This document shows positions 9,880-20,248 of a stretch of DNA of 64,000 bases, in pieces. The position numbers and the translations under genes were made by a program. A model generated the notes under the pieces. That model was not told where the DNA came from and did not search any database. It saw only the letters and a program-made list of their open reading frames with translations. The stretch comes from Symbiodinium natans (taxonomy: Eukaryota; Sar; Dinophyceae; Suessiales; Symbiodiniaceae): positions 56,763-120,762 of the forward strand of contig CAJNDS010002161.1 of assembly GCA_905221605.1 (NCBI GenBank). Reading direction: 5' to 3'. Each line of letters starts with the position of its first letter. The stretch's first letter is position 1.

Positions 9880-11690
9880 GCTACCTGCAGCAAGTTCTCT
9901 GCCGGACCGAGTGCGTAACCCATGTCCCTACGTCCTGGCTAGATGCCCCCAAGGCCCGGAGGGAGCCCTTGGTGAGCTGGCTGGAGTGGGCTGTTCGGAC
10001 CGCACAGCTGGAAATCACAGGCAAATAATTCGCATCCTCACATTGGTGAGAAAGCCCAAAAGAGCAGACTGAGAAGAACCGACCCCGAAGCATGCACGTG
10101 TTCCGTGACATCCCCAAACCTCCATACCAAAAGCTGCCGGTTAGCAAGGGGCTCGCGAAGATGCTGCAACTTGGTATGTTTTTTCTTTTGGGGGGGTGGC
10201 CTTTGCCACGGCATGCAGCTGCTGAGAAACTGGCTCCAGGCTTAAGCAGGGGATCACCTTAAAGTTGCCCAAGAGCGATCTCCCCGTACTGGGTTGTGTC
10301 ATGAACAAAGCGGTAAGCAGACAAGCATGCGCCTAAACCCTCAAAAGAAGCCTTCAAATCAAAAGGTATTCGGTGTCATTTCAATCGGATGGACCCAGTC
10401 TTGCTGCACTCCCCAACTGCACCCTGCATGTGGCGACACACTTAGGAGTTCTCAAATTCTCAGGCCCCGTCGAGGGCCGTGGTGGAGCTTGTGTCGCCAC
10501 ACGGAGACAAAAACAGCCCTAAGAATTGGCAGCGCTCAGGTAGGAACAGGCTTTGGCACTCCCTTCTCTAACGGACTCCCATGCATAGACTGCACCAGGA
10601 GGTAACAAGCTGGAATAATGCCTCAGATAAACAGGATATGGCGGACAATTGCCTCCACTGTGTGCGTGCTGCGAAAGCTCTTCGTCTCTCCTCTTCTGCT
10701 CTCGTTTCGCCCAAGAAGCTCCACCGCACAAAACCTCGAAAGCAAGTAAGAAGACTAAGAAGGCAAATGGCGTTTGCTTGTCCAAGCTGCCGCGAAGCCC
10801 TTATACAGTAATCCGCATCGTTGGTACATGCACAACTGTACAATTGCATAGTGTGTAATCTTTCACAACTTTTATCTTGACATTCAACTGGCGTGTCTTC
10901 CAAGCACTGGCTGAAAGTAAGGCACATGGCATGCCACAACAACCATGCTTTTCACACGAAGCTTGGCCCCAGGCCACGACTAGACTCCAACGGGCCCGAA
11001 CACTTCGAACCCAGTCAGGGTTGCCACCCGCCCAGCCGCAGTCTCCTTAGCAAACTTCACAACGACTGCACAACGCTTGCCAGCCTCTAGCGACTCAAGT
11101 GACCAGAACCTGAACGTAAGTGTCCACTTGGGAAGATGAAGTCTTGCGGTGCTTCTGGGGTTCAACCTTCGAAGCCAAAACGAGAAGTACGGATACATAT
11201 GCATACTCCACCGCTAACCGACCATTGGCAGCGCTCATCTCTTTGGTCTCCGTAAACTCGCACTGTCCGCCAGTCGACGTTTCGGGAGCCGTAAACGCGG
11301 GTGAGAACATGGCCGAAACAAGTTAAAACTGTGGCCCCTTAGCCCCTGAGGAATGTTGACATATTGGGGCCCTCTAGGTACAGAGCCTTTGCTTGCCCAC
11401 AGTCTGGTCTGGCCATGTCAACGGAAGGACTTTCAGCCACGCACCAAGCCTTGGAAATGTTTGGAACAAGGAGTGTCACGGCACGATGGGGATCTGTGCG
11501 ACCACTGTCACTCAGGCTCCCGAAGGCCATCTTCTGCAAGTCTGTGTGCCAAGTCATGTAGCGTATTAGCACTTGCTGAATGGCACCAAGACATGCCGAA
11601 TGACCGGCTCACTCCTGCAATACCTCTAAAGCGAGGCTACCGTGGATGCGGCACCGTGCAGACTTTGATGCAGGGACTCCGTTTTTGATG
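9880..11690. other. No recognisable gene
   Basis: Unique sequence with ordinary composition. One minus frame (10785 downward) starts with Met and a hydrophobic segment 'FAFLVFLLAFEVLCGG', which could be a signal peptide, followed by a charged stretch, but nothing else supports a gene. Other frames are short and unconvincing. Confidence 0.35.
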
Positions 11691-12002
11691 GGAGCAGTCT
11701 AACAGTTTCAACTCGCTGCATTCACTGCACGCTGCACACCCCACCCTGGGAGCAGGTGCGGCAGGGCTTTGTGACTCTCAGGTCGAGAAAACACCTTGTG
11801 ATGCCGTAGGTCGTGAGAAGGTCCTGCACAAGAGGCTGAACAGGTGTGGCAGGCGCTGCGGCCACCGTGACTCATGCAGCTTACTTCTGTCAACTTCTAA
11901 TTGCTTCCTGGTTGCTTCATGTTGAGCCTCTTCCGGTCTACAGCTGGAACTTCCTAAACTGCCGGCATTGCACAATCGCCTGGATTGTCCGCGGAGGGAT
12001 GC

Positions 12003-12710
12003 CTAAAGAGCCCATGCCTGAGCTGCTTCCAACGCCACCTCCACTCTCAGCGTCAGGTGCCAGACTGCGACCGCGGGGCCGGAGAAGATTGTCAAGGATG
12101 AGCCAGGAACAGCGTCCAAGAGCTTCAAGAGGTTCCTAGGGCTTGACATTGGTGACAGGGCTCTTCTGACTGCGCCTGTGCCCCTGGTCTTCCTTGTCAC
12201 CATATCATGACAAAGCAACGGAGACGAGTACAGCGCATACTCAGCCGCAACAGCAAAGGTGATGTGCTGGCAGCTGGCTGCCTCAATACAGCCCACAGGG
12301 CCCTTGACATCCGAAGCGTCGCAGAAGATTCGGGATCAGAGGCTTCTACTTTGCATTCAAGAGGATGGCACGCCGTTCAGGCCCGGACTGGCGTGAGGCA
12401 ATAAATCTCTTCATCCAAGCCATCCAGCGAGCCTGTATTCAGAGTCTCGAGAGCTGAGCCACCTCTGTCATATCAGACGCTCTAAGAAAGGCCTTTGCCC
12501 TCCTGCTCTTCTGCTTGCACGCTCGGCTGCGCATCTGTATCCTGCCAGCAGAGAAAAAAGTGGCTGCAAAGTTTCCAGGCACGGGAAAGCCCCTCCATGG
12601 GACAGCAATTTCTTCGTAGCCATTTCCAAGTGCTGTATGCAGGGTTTGACAGCCAGGCCATCTTTAACAAAGCCTAAGCCCTGGTGCAACTCTAAACTTC
12701 CCGCCACTCT
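12003..12710 (-). CDS. Two possible exons, unknown protein
   Basis: Two open minus-strand stretches have protein-like composition. 12707-12468 reads 'GLAVKPCIQHLEMATKKLL' and continues to a stop. 12330-12003 reads 'IFCDASDVKGPVGCIEAASC' and ends 'RVEVALEAAQAWAL'. Neither shows a domain I know, and splice sites are not clear. They lie on the same strand as all recognised genes. Confidence 0.25.
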
Positions 12711-13139
12711 AAGCTCTAAACCCCAAACCCTGAACCCTGAGAGTTGGCCCCCACATTACTCGTGCCTACTGGGGGCCCTGCAAGGATACGAAGCCCTAAC
12801 ACCTCGGCATGGGAGATCAAGCAAGACCCTGGAGCACAGGACAAGAACGATCGAGGATGAGAGCTTGGAACGGCTTTGGGGCCACCGGGGAGAACAAGAA
12901 AACAAGTGCACCGCATAGCATAACAAGATATGGGGCTCTGTTCCCAAGTACCCCATTTGACTCCCAAAAAGAGGGCCCCCAAGGTTTCTTCACATGTTGA
13001 GTCCCCTTGAATGGAGTTTCCCAGGGGTCCTCCGCGTCAGATTTCTGCGCGACACCTGGGTCCTGCTTGGATTGGCTTGATCTGTCACCAATATGTTGAG
13101 CGCCACGGCGCGCAGCGTCTTGAGGCGCTGCTTGTATGG

Positions 13140-13225
13140 CATGACTAGTAAAAGAATATAATAGAGTATAGAGAAATACAATATAATATAACATACTATA
13201 TATGTATAATATATATATACATATA
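13140..13225. repeat. AT-rich TA/ATA tract
   Basis: Irregular TATA/ATAATA repeats between two otherwise unique stretches. No gene. Confidence 0.75.
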
Positions 13226-13354
13226 TGTATGCATACGAGAGGTCCGGGACTGTTCTGGCCACTCTCCTCGTTGGCTCTCGAAGTCGGGGAGAGCATGGAG
13301 CGCGGGACGATGGGCGACATGCACAACTCGATCATCCCTCAGTTTTCCACATGC

Positions 13355-13444
13355 GGGTTTCCGAAAATAGGGGGTGCCCTTTTCGGGGTCCCTTTAACGG
13401 GATTCTATTCTATTTGGGGTCGAAACCCCCCTATTTTGCGAAAC
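13355..13444. mobile_element. MITE-like element, family A copy 1
   Basis: About 90 bp with terminal inverted repeats GTTTCCGAAAATAGGGGG and, on the other strand, GTTTCGCAAAATAGGGGG (16 of 18 identical). It has no coding capacity. Related elements lie at 34731-34823 and 39855-39912. Target-site duplication was not established. Confidence 0.6.
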
Positions 13445-13599
13445 AGCCATATGGGAACAGCGAAGCTCATCCCAAACTGAGCTTACCGAGTGCGCGAAGA
13501 GCAAGAAAGGAAAATCAATGACGCATGGCAGGCCGGGGATACGGAGATTCGGGGGGGATTCGAGGGGAGGGAAGATTCGGGTTAAGGGGGATAAGGAGA

Positions 13600-13775
13600 G
13601 AGACCCCCTAGAAGGGACCCTTAAACTTGTTCTCCTATGTGTACCTTACTTATATCGTCCCAAGAAAACCTACAAGGATCCCGTAAAAGTTAAGTGGTTG
13701 AAGGAGGGACCCCTAGAAGGGGCCCTTAATCTTATTCCCCTATATAACCCCTCTATGTACCTCATACAGTCCCGT
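13600..13775. repeat. Internal direct duplication
   Basis: Blocks of about 55-60 bp starting GACCCCCTAGAAGGGACCCTTAA (13600) and GACCCCTAGAAGGGGCCCTTAA (about 13708) both run through a TTCTCCTAT/TTCCCCTAT segment to CTATGTGTACCT/CTATGTACCT. Each block contains the imperfect palindrome of CCCCTAGAAGGGG. Confidence 0.6.
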
Positions 13776-13846
13776 ATACCTAACCCCCAACTAACCGCTA
13801 AGGTCCCTCATAAGGGTCCCTCCTTGAGTCCCTTGAATAAATGGTC

Positions 13847-14290
13847 TAAACCCTAAACCCTAAACCCTAAACCCTACACCCTAAACCCATAAGATAAGTG
13901 GAAAGGTCGGTCTTGGCCCCCTTTTAGATTTTTTCCCGAGGCCGAGCAGCTGTTCACCATGTCCATGGTGTAATGCCTGGCACAGAAGGGTTTAGGTTTT
14001 TTGTTGCCACTCGCCCAGCATACCCCCTCTGGGTTTAGGGTTTAAGGTTTGGGGTTTCTGCGGTTTAGGGTTTAGGATTAGGGTTTCAGGCCCTCTGAAT
14101 CCGATTTCCTCGCGCCCTCTGAACATCCCCTTGTTCCCAAAGCCACCTTTTTTCATCTTTTTTCTAAGCCCGTTCTGAAGCTAGACTACCCGAAACCCTT
14201 TTTAAACCCAGGACTGCTGAGGTACCCTGAACCCTGAACCCTGAACCCAGCGAAACACCCTAAGCCCTAAACCCCAAAACCCTAAGCCCC
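13847..14290. repeat. CCCTAAA and TTTAGGG clusters in both orientations
   Basis: A clean CCCTAAA run (13847-13889), then TTTAGGG-like units (14030-14090), then CCCTGAACCC/CCCTAAACC units (14222-14290), separated by unique DNA. No gene is visible. Confidence 0.8.
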
Positions 14291-14404
14291 CTGGCAGCCT
14301 ACTGGCGGAAAGGATCGAGCTCCCCCAGCTCCTCAGTCCAATCACACAAGGCAACCCTGTCCGGCTCTCTATTTTGAGATGCTCCCGCTTTTGCTACCAG
14401 TCCT

Positions 14405-14512
14405 TGATAGGGATTCTAACGGGGGGTACTATAATCCCTAGAAAGGACTGTTAGTCCTTAATAGGGATTATAATAGGGGGGCCTGCTATAATCCCTATTA
14501 GGGACATCCCAA
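14405..14512. mobile_element. MITE-like element, family B copy 1
   Basis: Nested inverted repeats made of CCTTGATAGGGATT / AATCCCTA...AAGGA and CCTTAATAGGGATTATAATAG / TATAATCCCTATTAGGG. It ends in GGGACATCCC. It shares the ATAATCCCTA/GGACTGTTAGTCC words with the elements at 38045-38145 and 50782-50861. Confidence 0.55.
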
Positions 14513-14823
14513 TCTCCATTCTTGATCCATGTTCCTGCTCTACTTTTGGCCGGTGAGGCTCTTGCTTTATTTAAAGCATTGCGATACGAAGACTTGTTGA
14601 TCCAAAAGCTCTGCAAAGGATCAAAGAGAGGACCGCATCGGGCACGAGCTCTGCACAAAGTTGCACAAATCTCCTGCGGGTCAAAGCATCATTTGAAGAC
14701 ATCTGAAGCATGACCCTTCCTGAAACCCTACGCTGAGATTTTGCTGGACTTTGGACACAAAGTCATCGGGCCCTTCGATACAGGCTCCTTGCATCGATCG
14801 GTGACAGAAAGCGCTCCGGGTAC

Positions 14824-15676
14824 CCAGGCCCAGCGAAGACGTCGGCATTGAGCCACAAGTGACCCCCCAGCTTTCTTGCGGCATCGATTCTCTGCAGATG
14901 CCTCAGAGCCGGCTCCACACACTCAAAGACCTTGAAGTCCAACTTCACCCCCTTTTTGGAGGTGTGCCGCACGATCCGGCTCCCACCTCTTCGGGCACCG
15001 ATGCACGCCATCATCATCTGATTGTGGTCTAAGTTCTCAAGCTCCCGATGTAAATCTACCGCGAAGGCAGCGGCCTCCTGGCCCGCAGTCGTTCCATGTC
15101 GGACCAACGAGGATACCGGCTGATCCAGGGCTGTGGTGCTAGAGCTGCGTTCCGGCCCTTCCTCGAGCAAGTGGTCGTGCAGAACGGGCTCCGAAAATGG
15201 TGAGCGCTGTGGTCGCTGTGCCTGTGCCTCCTGGGAGCCCTGCTCCTTGGCGGGATCCTCTGGGACCTCTTCAACAGCTTCGGTGCCGCATGCCTCGGCC
15301 GGCTCGTCATCCAGCTCACCATCAATCTGAGCATTGTGCTTCAACACAGCCCCGATGAAAAGCTCGAAACAGAGGTCGCTCGAGCGCTGCGTGGGATAGT
15401 GGGCCATGATGACCGGCAGACCTGCAGAGGTCTGCACCGAAGTCTCGGTAACAGATACCCTGGAGCTCGAGCCACCGGAGCCACCGTTCAGCGGCTTCTG
15501 TTCGACGAGGGGTCCTGCAGACACGTCGGCCTCCAGGAAGTGGGAATTGGAAACTAATGCGGTGCTCAGCATCCGCTGACTGTTGACAGCATGTGCCCAT
15601 CGCAGGCGATGAGCGAACAGCTCACCAAAATAGTCGGCGGCTTCGTTTGGGTACGATGCGGTCGACACAATTTGTC
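14824..15676 (-). CDS. FAM151/Menorin-like domain protein, large exon
   Basis: An 850-nt open exon on minus. Family blocks in order: 'LRWAHAVNSQRMLSTAL', 'HFLEADVSAG', 'PVIMAHYPTQRSSDL', then 'GVKLDFKVFECVEPALRHL' and 'LWLNADVFAGPG'. These match the Menorin/FAM151 (formerly DUF2181) signature: WAHAVNS, EADV, P-V-M-A-H, GIKLDFK..E.VEP and W-x-NAD-x-x-xGP. The protein is related to glycerophosphodiester-phosphodiesterase-like TIM barrels; its reaction is not known. An unusual insert of roughly 130 residues, rich in Glu, Pro and Ser, separates the P-V-x-MAH block from KLDFK. The exon probably begins after the acceptor at 15677-15680 (CAG following a T-rich tract) and ends at a GT donor at 14823, directly after GPG; the remainder of the barrel should be on further exons. 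Confidence 0.75.
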
Positions 15677-15804
15677 CTGAGAACCGCAAAAAAACGTGCT
15701 CGTCTACTCCAATAGGCAAAGCTGAAGGATGGGGCCGCCTATGGCTGCCTACTACACGAATTGTGGGCTCTGGGCCTGAAGGGCCACCAAAAGGATCCTA
15801 AACG

Positions 15805-17396
15805 TCAAAGGCGCTTGGTGGCTGCGCCTCCTTGGGCGCTGGGGAAGGAACCGGCCGGACGGGCAGCGCCGGTGTCTGTGGCACTGGAGCTCCCGGCACG
15901 GTCCCTGGCTGCCCCGGCATGGCGGCACTTCTTGCCAGCGCGTGTCAATGCGTCAACAAATTGTGGGCTGTTGGGGTTCGAATCTGGACCGAGGACCTGC
16001 CTTGCGGTGGCGAACAAGCACTGCTCTGTAATCGTCTAAGAAGGCTCGTCACTCTGGTCCTAAACCAGCTTGGACCGAGATTGCCCAGGTACAGCGGAGA
16101 ACTCAACCCCACAGAGCTTCAACAGACAAGAGAGTATCCTGTCATGCGCATGGGGCAATGGTGGATTCGCACGTGAAACTTCGCACGTGAAACGGGGCAC
16201 CAGCGCTTGTCCGCAAAGTGTCTTGGACACTGTCACGGCAGCAATGGCGCTGGTTGGCTATGCTGTACCCTGTTCTCATCCGGTCGCCAACCGCAACAGC
16301 ACCAATAGCAAATGATGAGGGATGAGAGAAAATGCCATGGGGGCCATCGGCCTCTGTATTCCCCAACCATCACTAAGTTCTTGACCCGACACTGCCAACT
16401 TGAAAAAATTGCCAAACAGTTGAACGAAGCCTTCGTTGCTCTGCAGCGCTGTGCTGCCTGCATCGCCCTCAGTGAGTCCTGTATCTAGCCTAATCTAGCC
16501 TCTAGCCGTCACAGCGTGCGGAGCTGAAAGCTTCAAATCATGGCAGCTGCCGTCTAAGATGCCGTCTGGCCTAGTTGAAGAACGCCTCGACGTCGCTTGA
16601 GACATGAATGGTGCTCCAGCTGCGCATGGTGTCAGACATGAAGGATGTGGCGTCGCAGAAGTCAATGTCAAGCATGGCCAGGGCATCCGCTGTCACTCTG
16701 TTTACAATGTTGTCCGCAGCTACTGCAGAATCAGGCTGGGTCTCGCCGGAACCCACGCATCCATCCTGTGACAGCAAATTTTTGAGCATGGCAGTACCCC
16801 TAATTAATCGACCACATATGAAGAACGGCGACCTGTTTTTTTGTTTTATTTTTGGGGGGAGGGGGGGGGGCGGGCGGGGGATTTTGGGTCCTCCTCTTGT
16901 TGGTCTCGAGCTGAACGTAAGCCACTACCATGCATGCCGACCTGCCCAGGCTTCGCGGCGAGTGATTCTGCCTGAGCCTTCAGCGCCCTTCCGATGACAG
17001 CCGCAACATCCTCGATCTCCTCGGCCTGCACTGGGTTTAGGGTTTAGGGTTTAGGGTTCAGGGTTCAGGGTTCAGGGTTTAGGGTTTAGGGTTTAGGGTT
17101 TAGGGCTTAGGGTTTAGGGTTTAGGGTTTTAACTAGCAACCTTAATGCCAAGCCTATCGCGCACTGTGCAAGTACCTGCAGCCCAACCAGGTTGCCCCTC
17201 AAGACTCTACAAGCCGTATGACACAGAGCACGATAGCTCAGCGCAACGATGCAACCTGTTAGGGAGCACTGTGCCTGGAGGTCTTTATCAAGGGACTTTT
17301 GCGCAGGTTCGGCCGCCACCCGGGCAGGCTCAGCCTCGACATGAACCCACTTCAAAGACAGATCTGCGCATCGGTTCCCTAAACCCTGAACCTTAA
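15805..17396 (-). CDS. Unknown protein, several putative exons
   Basis: Minus-strand stretches with protein-like composition and plausible acceptors: about 17390-17270 ('WVHVEAEPARVAAEPAQKSL'), 17028-16948 ('AEEIEDVAAVIGRALKAQAE'), 16755-16570 ('NIVNRVTADALAMLDIDFCD') and 16017-15805 ('QVLGPDSNPNSPQFVDALTR'). They could be 5' exons of the FAM151-like gene downstream or a separate gene. No domain recognised. The exon at 17028 is directly preceded, within its intron, by a CCCTAAA array that ends 'CCCAGTGCAG' at the acceptor. Confidence 0.4.
17034..17129. repeat. Interstitial TTTAGGG array with TTCAGGG variants
   Basis: About 13 units, three of them TTCAGGG. On the minus strand it forms the 3' part of a putative intron, ending 8 bp before an AG acceptor. 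Confidence 0.93.
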
Positions 17397-17424
17397 ACTC
17401 TCTAACTAAACCTCATAGGCATCC

Positions 17425-18390
17425 TTAAGTAGATAGAATATTGGAAAAACCGAGAAAAACCCTTTTCCAAAACGATAGATAGAATATCAAAACCGCCAAA
17501 ACGTTAGATAGAATATTGGCCTAAAATTTAAAGCCAAGGGGCGCCAGGGTCAACTATATACTATCTATGGGTTCGCTTTTTTATGGCAGTTTCGGGGATT
17601 TGGGATTTGGGGGTTTAGGGTTTTGGATCTAGGGTTCTAAGCTTGAAGACTCCTTGAGGCTTACATAACCTGAGAACCCTGGCCTAAAGTTCAGGGCGGA
17701 GAGGCGCCTTCGGGGTCGGGTTTAACTACATTCTATCGATGGGTTTCCAGGGAGTTGGGGGTGCTCTCTTCGGGGGGAGGGCGCAAGAGAAATTATTGGC
17801 CTGAGAACCCTTCCTCTCTTCTCCCCTCCCCCTCCTCCTCTCCTCCTCCTCCTCTTCCTTTCCTCTCCTCCTCTCAAATCATTGACAAGTGAAATTAATG
17901 CCTTAAACTCCTTAAACCAGCTCCGGCGGCTTGGCGGCCTGCGCCTCGCTGGACGTTGAGTTTGGGGCGACCTAATGATTGGACCCTGCCTGGGTTCTCG
18001 TCTTGTGAGTGGAAAGTCACCAGTCTCCAAAAAGGCCCCTTAACAAAGCCCGCGCCAAGACCCCTGTTGGGGCATTTTGGCCAGATCCAGGTTTTCAAGT
18101 CGGGCCCAAGAGGGACCGTTTTTGGGTAATTTGTGGGGGGGGGGGGGGGTTGGCGCTTGACGAATCTTGAAACCCATAGATAGAATATGTATGCTGGAGG
18201 GCCCGAAAACGGGCGTTTTTTCGGGGTCCCGAAATTATTCTGGGTTTTGGGACTCTTTGAGATATTCTATCTATGGGTTTCAATATTCTATCTATGGGTT
18301 CCTTCAAAAACGTGGGACAAAGCCCAAAACCCTGAAAAATAATAACCCCCCCCCCCCCCCCCCGAAACCCATGTTCTATCTATTCAAGGA
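17425..18390. repeat. Cluster of ATAGATAGAATAT words, C- and CT-rich runs
   Basis: The word (CCC)ATAGATAGAATAT or its complement ATTCTATCTATGGG recurs about nine times (near 17430, 17470, 17503, 17565, 17730, 18176, 18265, 18284, 18373) in both orientations, often beside GGGTTTC or GAAACCC. A CT-rich run (17812-17876), a G homopolymer (18136-18149) and a C homopolymer (18347-18363) lie within. No gene is supported. Confidence 0.75.
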
Positions 18391-18548
18391 TGACTATAAA
18401 CCCTTTTCGCAGCAGGTTTGGACCTTAAACCCTGAACCCACATTTCAACACTGCTTCCCTGCCTCGATAGTCGCCTGAGGCTCGCTGCGCTGCACCACGC
18501 GAGGGGGCAACGGCTCCTTGTCAGGGCGAACGCCTACGAGAGCAGCTT

Positions 18549-18625
18549 AGGGATTTTTCCCCACCCGTTTCGCACGCGTTTTCGGGAAAAGGTCAGATTG
18601 TACAATGGCCCAAGTTCAGTTTGCG
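18549..18625 (+). repeat. Dispersed repeat copy 2
   Basis: TTTTTCCCC ACCCGTTTCGCACGCG, TTTTCGGGAAAAGGTCAG, then GGCCCAAGTTCAG: the same order of words as at 8747 and 22099. It lies upstream of the RdRp-like pseudogene, whereas copy 3 lies just beyond the spliced-leader relic at the other end, so the viral region is bracketed by copies in direct orientation. Confidence 0.75.
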
Positions 18626-18859
18626 CCTGCAGGATATTCAGGTTAGGAATCGGGGCTGTTCCGGAAAGACACAGAGCAACATCAGCATAAAGGGGTTTAG
18701 GGTTCAGGGTTTTTTCTTTTAGGGTTTCGGGTTTCGACTCTCACACTAGCGCACGCGCAGGCAAGGCTCCGGTAGAACCCACGAGCTGAGGCACCACCAC
18801 GCATTGGAAGTGGTCACTAGCGATCACACCCCTTGCTCGCTACTCAACAAACATGACAG

Positions 18860-20248
18860 GTGACAGCATCCACTCAGCACAATCGAGCAGAATTGCGGCA
18901 AGATCCTGTACACGAGAACTTCGCTTCTCATTGGGAACGGAAGTTCGCGGTCTTCGCTGGCCTGACGACCCGAAAGCACGCTAGTAAACAATATACACCC
19001 ATCATCACCAGCAGGCCGCAGGGCCAACCCGACGTACACATGGGAGGTGGTCACAACACTCAAATCATGTTCGGCGAGCAAACGATCGTAACGACCGAAC
19101 TGCAAGCCGTCAGAGACAGCAGCACGAAGTGGCAAGAACAGCACGATTTGTGAAGCGCGACGAAGCACTCGAGAAAAGCTGTGATGGCTGCATACCTTGA
19201 ATATGTCAAACATCGACATCGACGTGTTCTGGCGACGATTTCAGAGGGCTTACAAATGATGAGTGGTCGGCAAAAACTGTACTGTTCTCACGTGGATGAA
19301 CATGGCCTAGAAGCACAAAGATCGAAACGAAGCAGGACGAATACCTACGGGTGATCTTCAACAAGGTTGGTGCCTTTGTATCACCGGTGGCACAGGTGTG
19401 TCAGGCGACATGCAATCGCCGCAAGTCGACACCGATGTGGAAGAGCAGAATCGTTCTCAAACGCATGCTGTGTGGAGCAGGAGAGGCTATTCCTATGAAG
19501 CTTCTTGTGTCGTTTTGGATTGCTTGTTGAACTTCTGGTGTATTTCCTGAACATCTCTAGGGATATCTTGTTTTCATCGAAGAGTGCCGGAGGATTTGGA
19601 GCATTTTACCCTGGGGCAGTTTGCTCTGAGTGGTACCTCCTATCTACTGGCCGAGTGATCGCTTGGCCGAAGAGAAAGCAGCGCTTTTCGACATGTCGCA
19701 GAATCAAGGGGTTCTCCGGCGTTGTGTGGATTATGAGGAAAAGAGGTTGGTGAATTTTGGTGTCCGATTCGGCAGCGTGGAGAAATCAGCTGACAAAACA
19801 CTTGTCACGTTGCTTTCGGCTGCTTTGCCGATGGGGAGACTTCTGGATCTCCAGCGCAAAAGGGACATGCGAGGGCGAACAATCATACACGGCTGGAAGA
19901 ACAAAGGAGGTCATGTTGTCCAGAACGTTGTTGGGGTCAACTGGTTGTTCGCGCTGACACAAGAAGTTCCCCGCGAGGTGGAAGATGTCATCAGATATCG
20001 TCTACCTGCGCCAAGATCTTGGTCTAGCGAGTTTGGGGGACAAGATTGATTCTTCGGTCGCTGAGATCGCAGGGTATGCAACGGCAGTGGCGAGCGTTTT
20101 GGTGAACGTGAACTCTGGGAATGTGATACCTCTGAACAGGATTGTTCAAAGGTTGGCGCCCGAACAGTACAGTACGATTGTCTCAGGGATATATCGTTCA
20201 CTTCCTGCCTACATAGCATGCAAAGTTGTCAAGGTTCGGAGCTGCTAG
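18860..20248 (+). pseudogene. Decayed RNA-virus RdRp-like gene (toti-like)
   Basis: A plus-strand coding remnant with several frameshifts. Readable pieces in order: 'KQDEYLRVIFNKVGAFVSP' with 'RIVLKRMLCGAGEAIPMKLL' (about 19320-19527), 'DILFSSKSAGGFGAFYPG' (about 19560-19620), 'IYWPSDRLAEEKAALFDMS' through 'GVNWLFALTQEVPREVEDVI' (19637-20000), and 'GYATAVASVLVNVNSGNVIP' to the stop at 20246-20248. The K-Q-x(n)-E-Y/F-L-R block followed by a Gly-rich 'GGFGAF' block is the arrangement seen in the C-terminal part of totivirid-type RNA-dependent RNA polymerases. The catalytic GDD region should lie near 19200 but is not intact. Frames between 18860 and 19300 are only suggestive. It is non-functional as it stands. 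The family-level call is inference from motif order. Confidence 0.5.

Noticed and set aside
15970-15995. GGTTCGAATC, a tRNA T-loop-like word
   Set aside because: No acceptor, anticodon or D arms could be folded around it.
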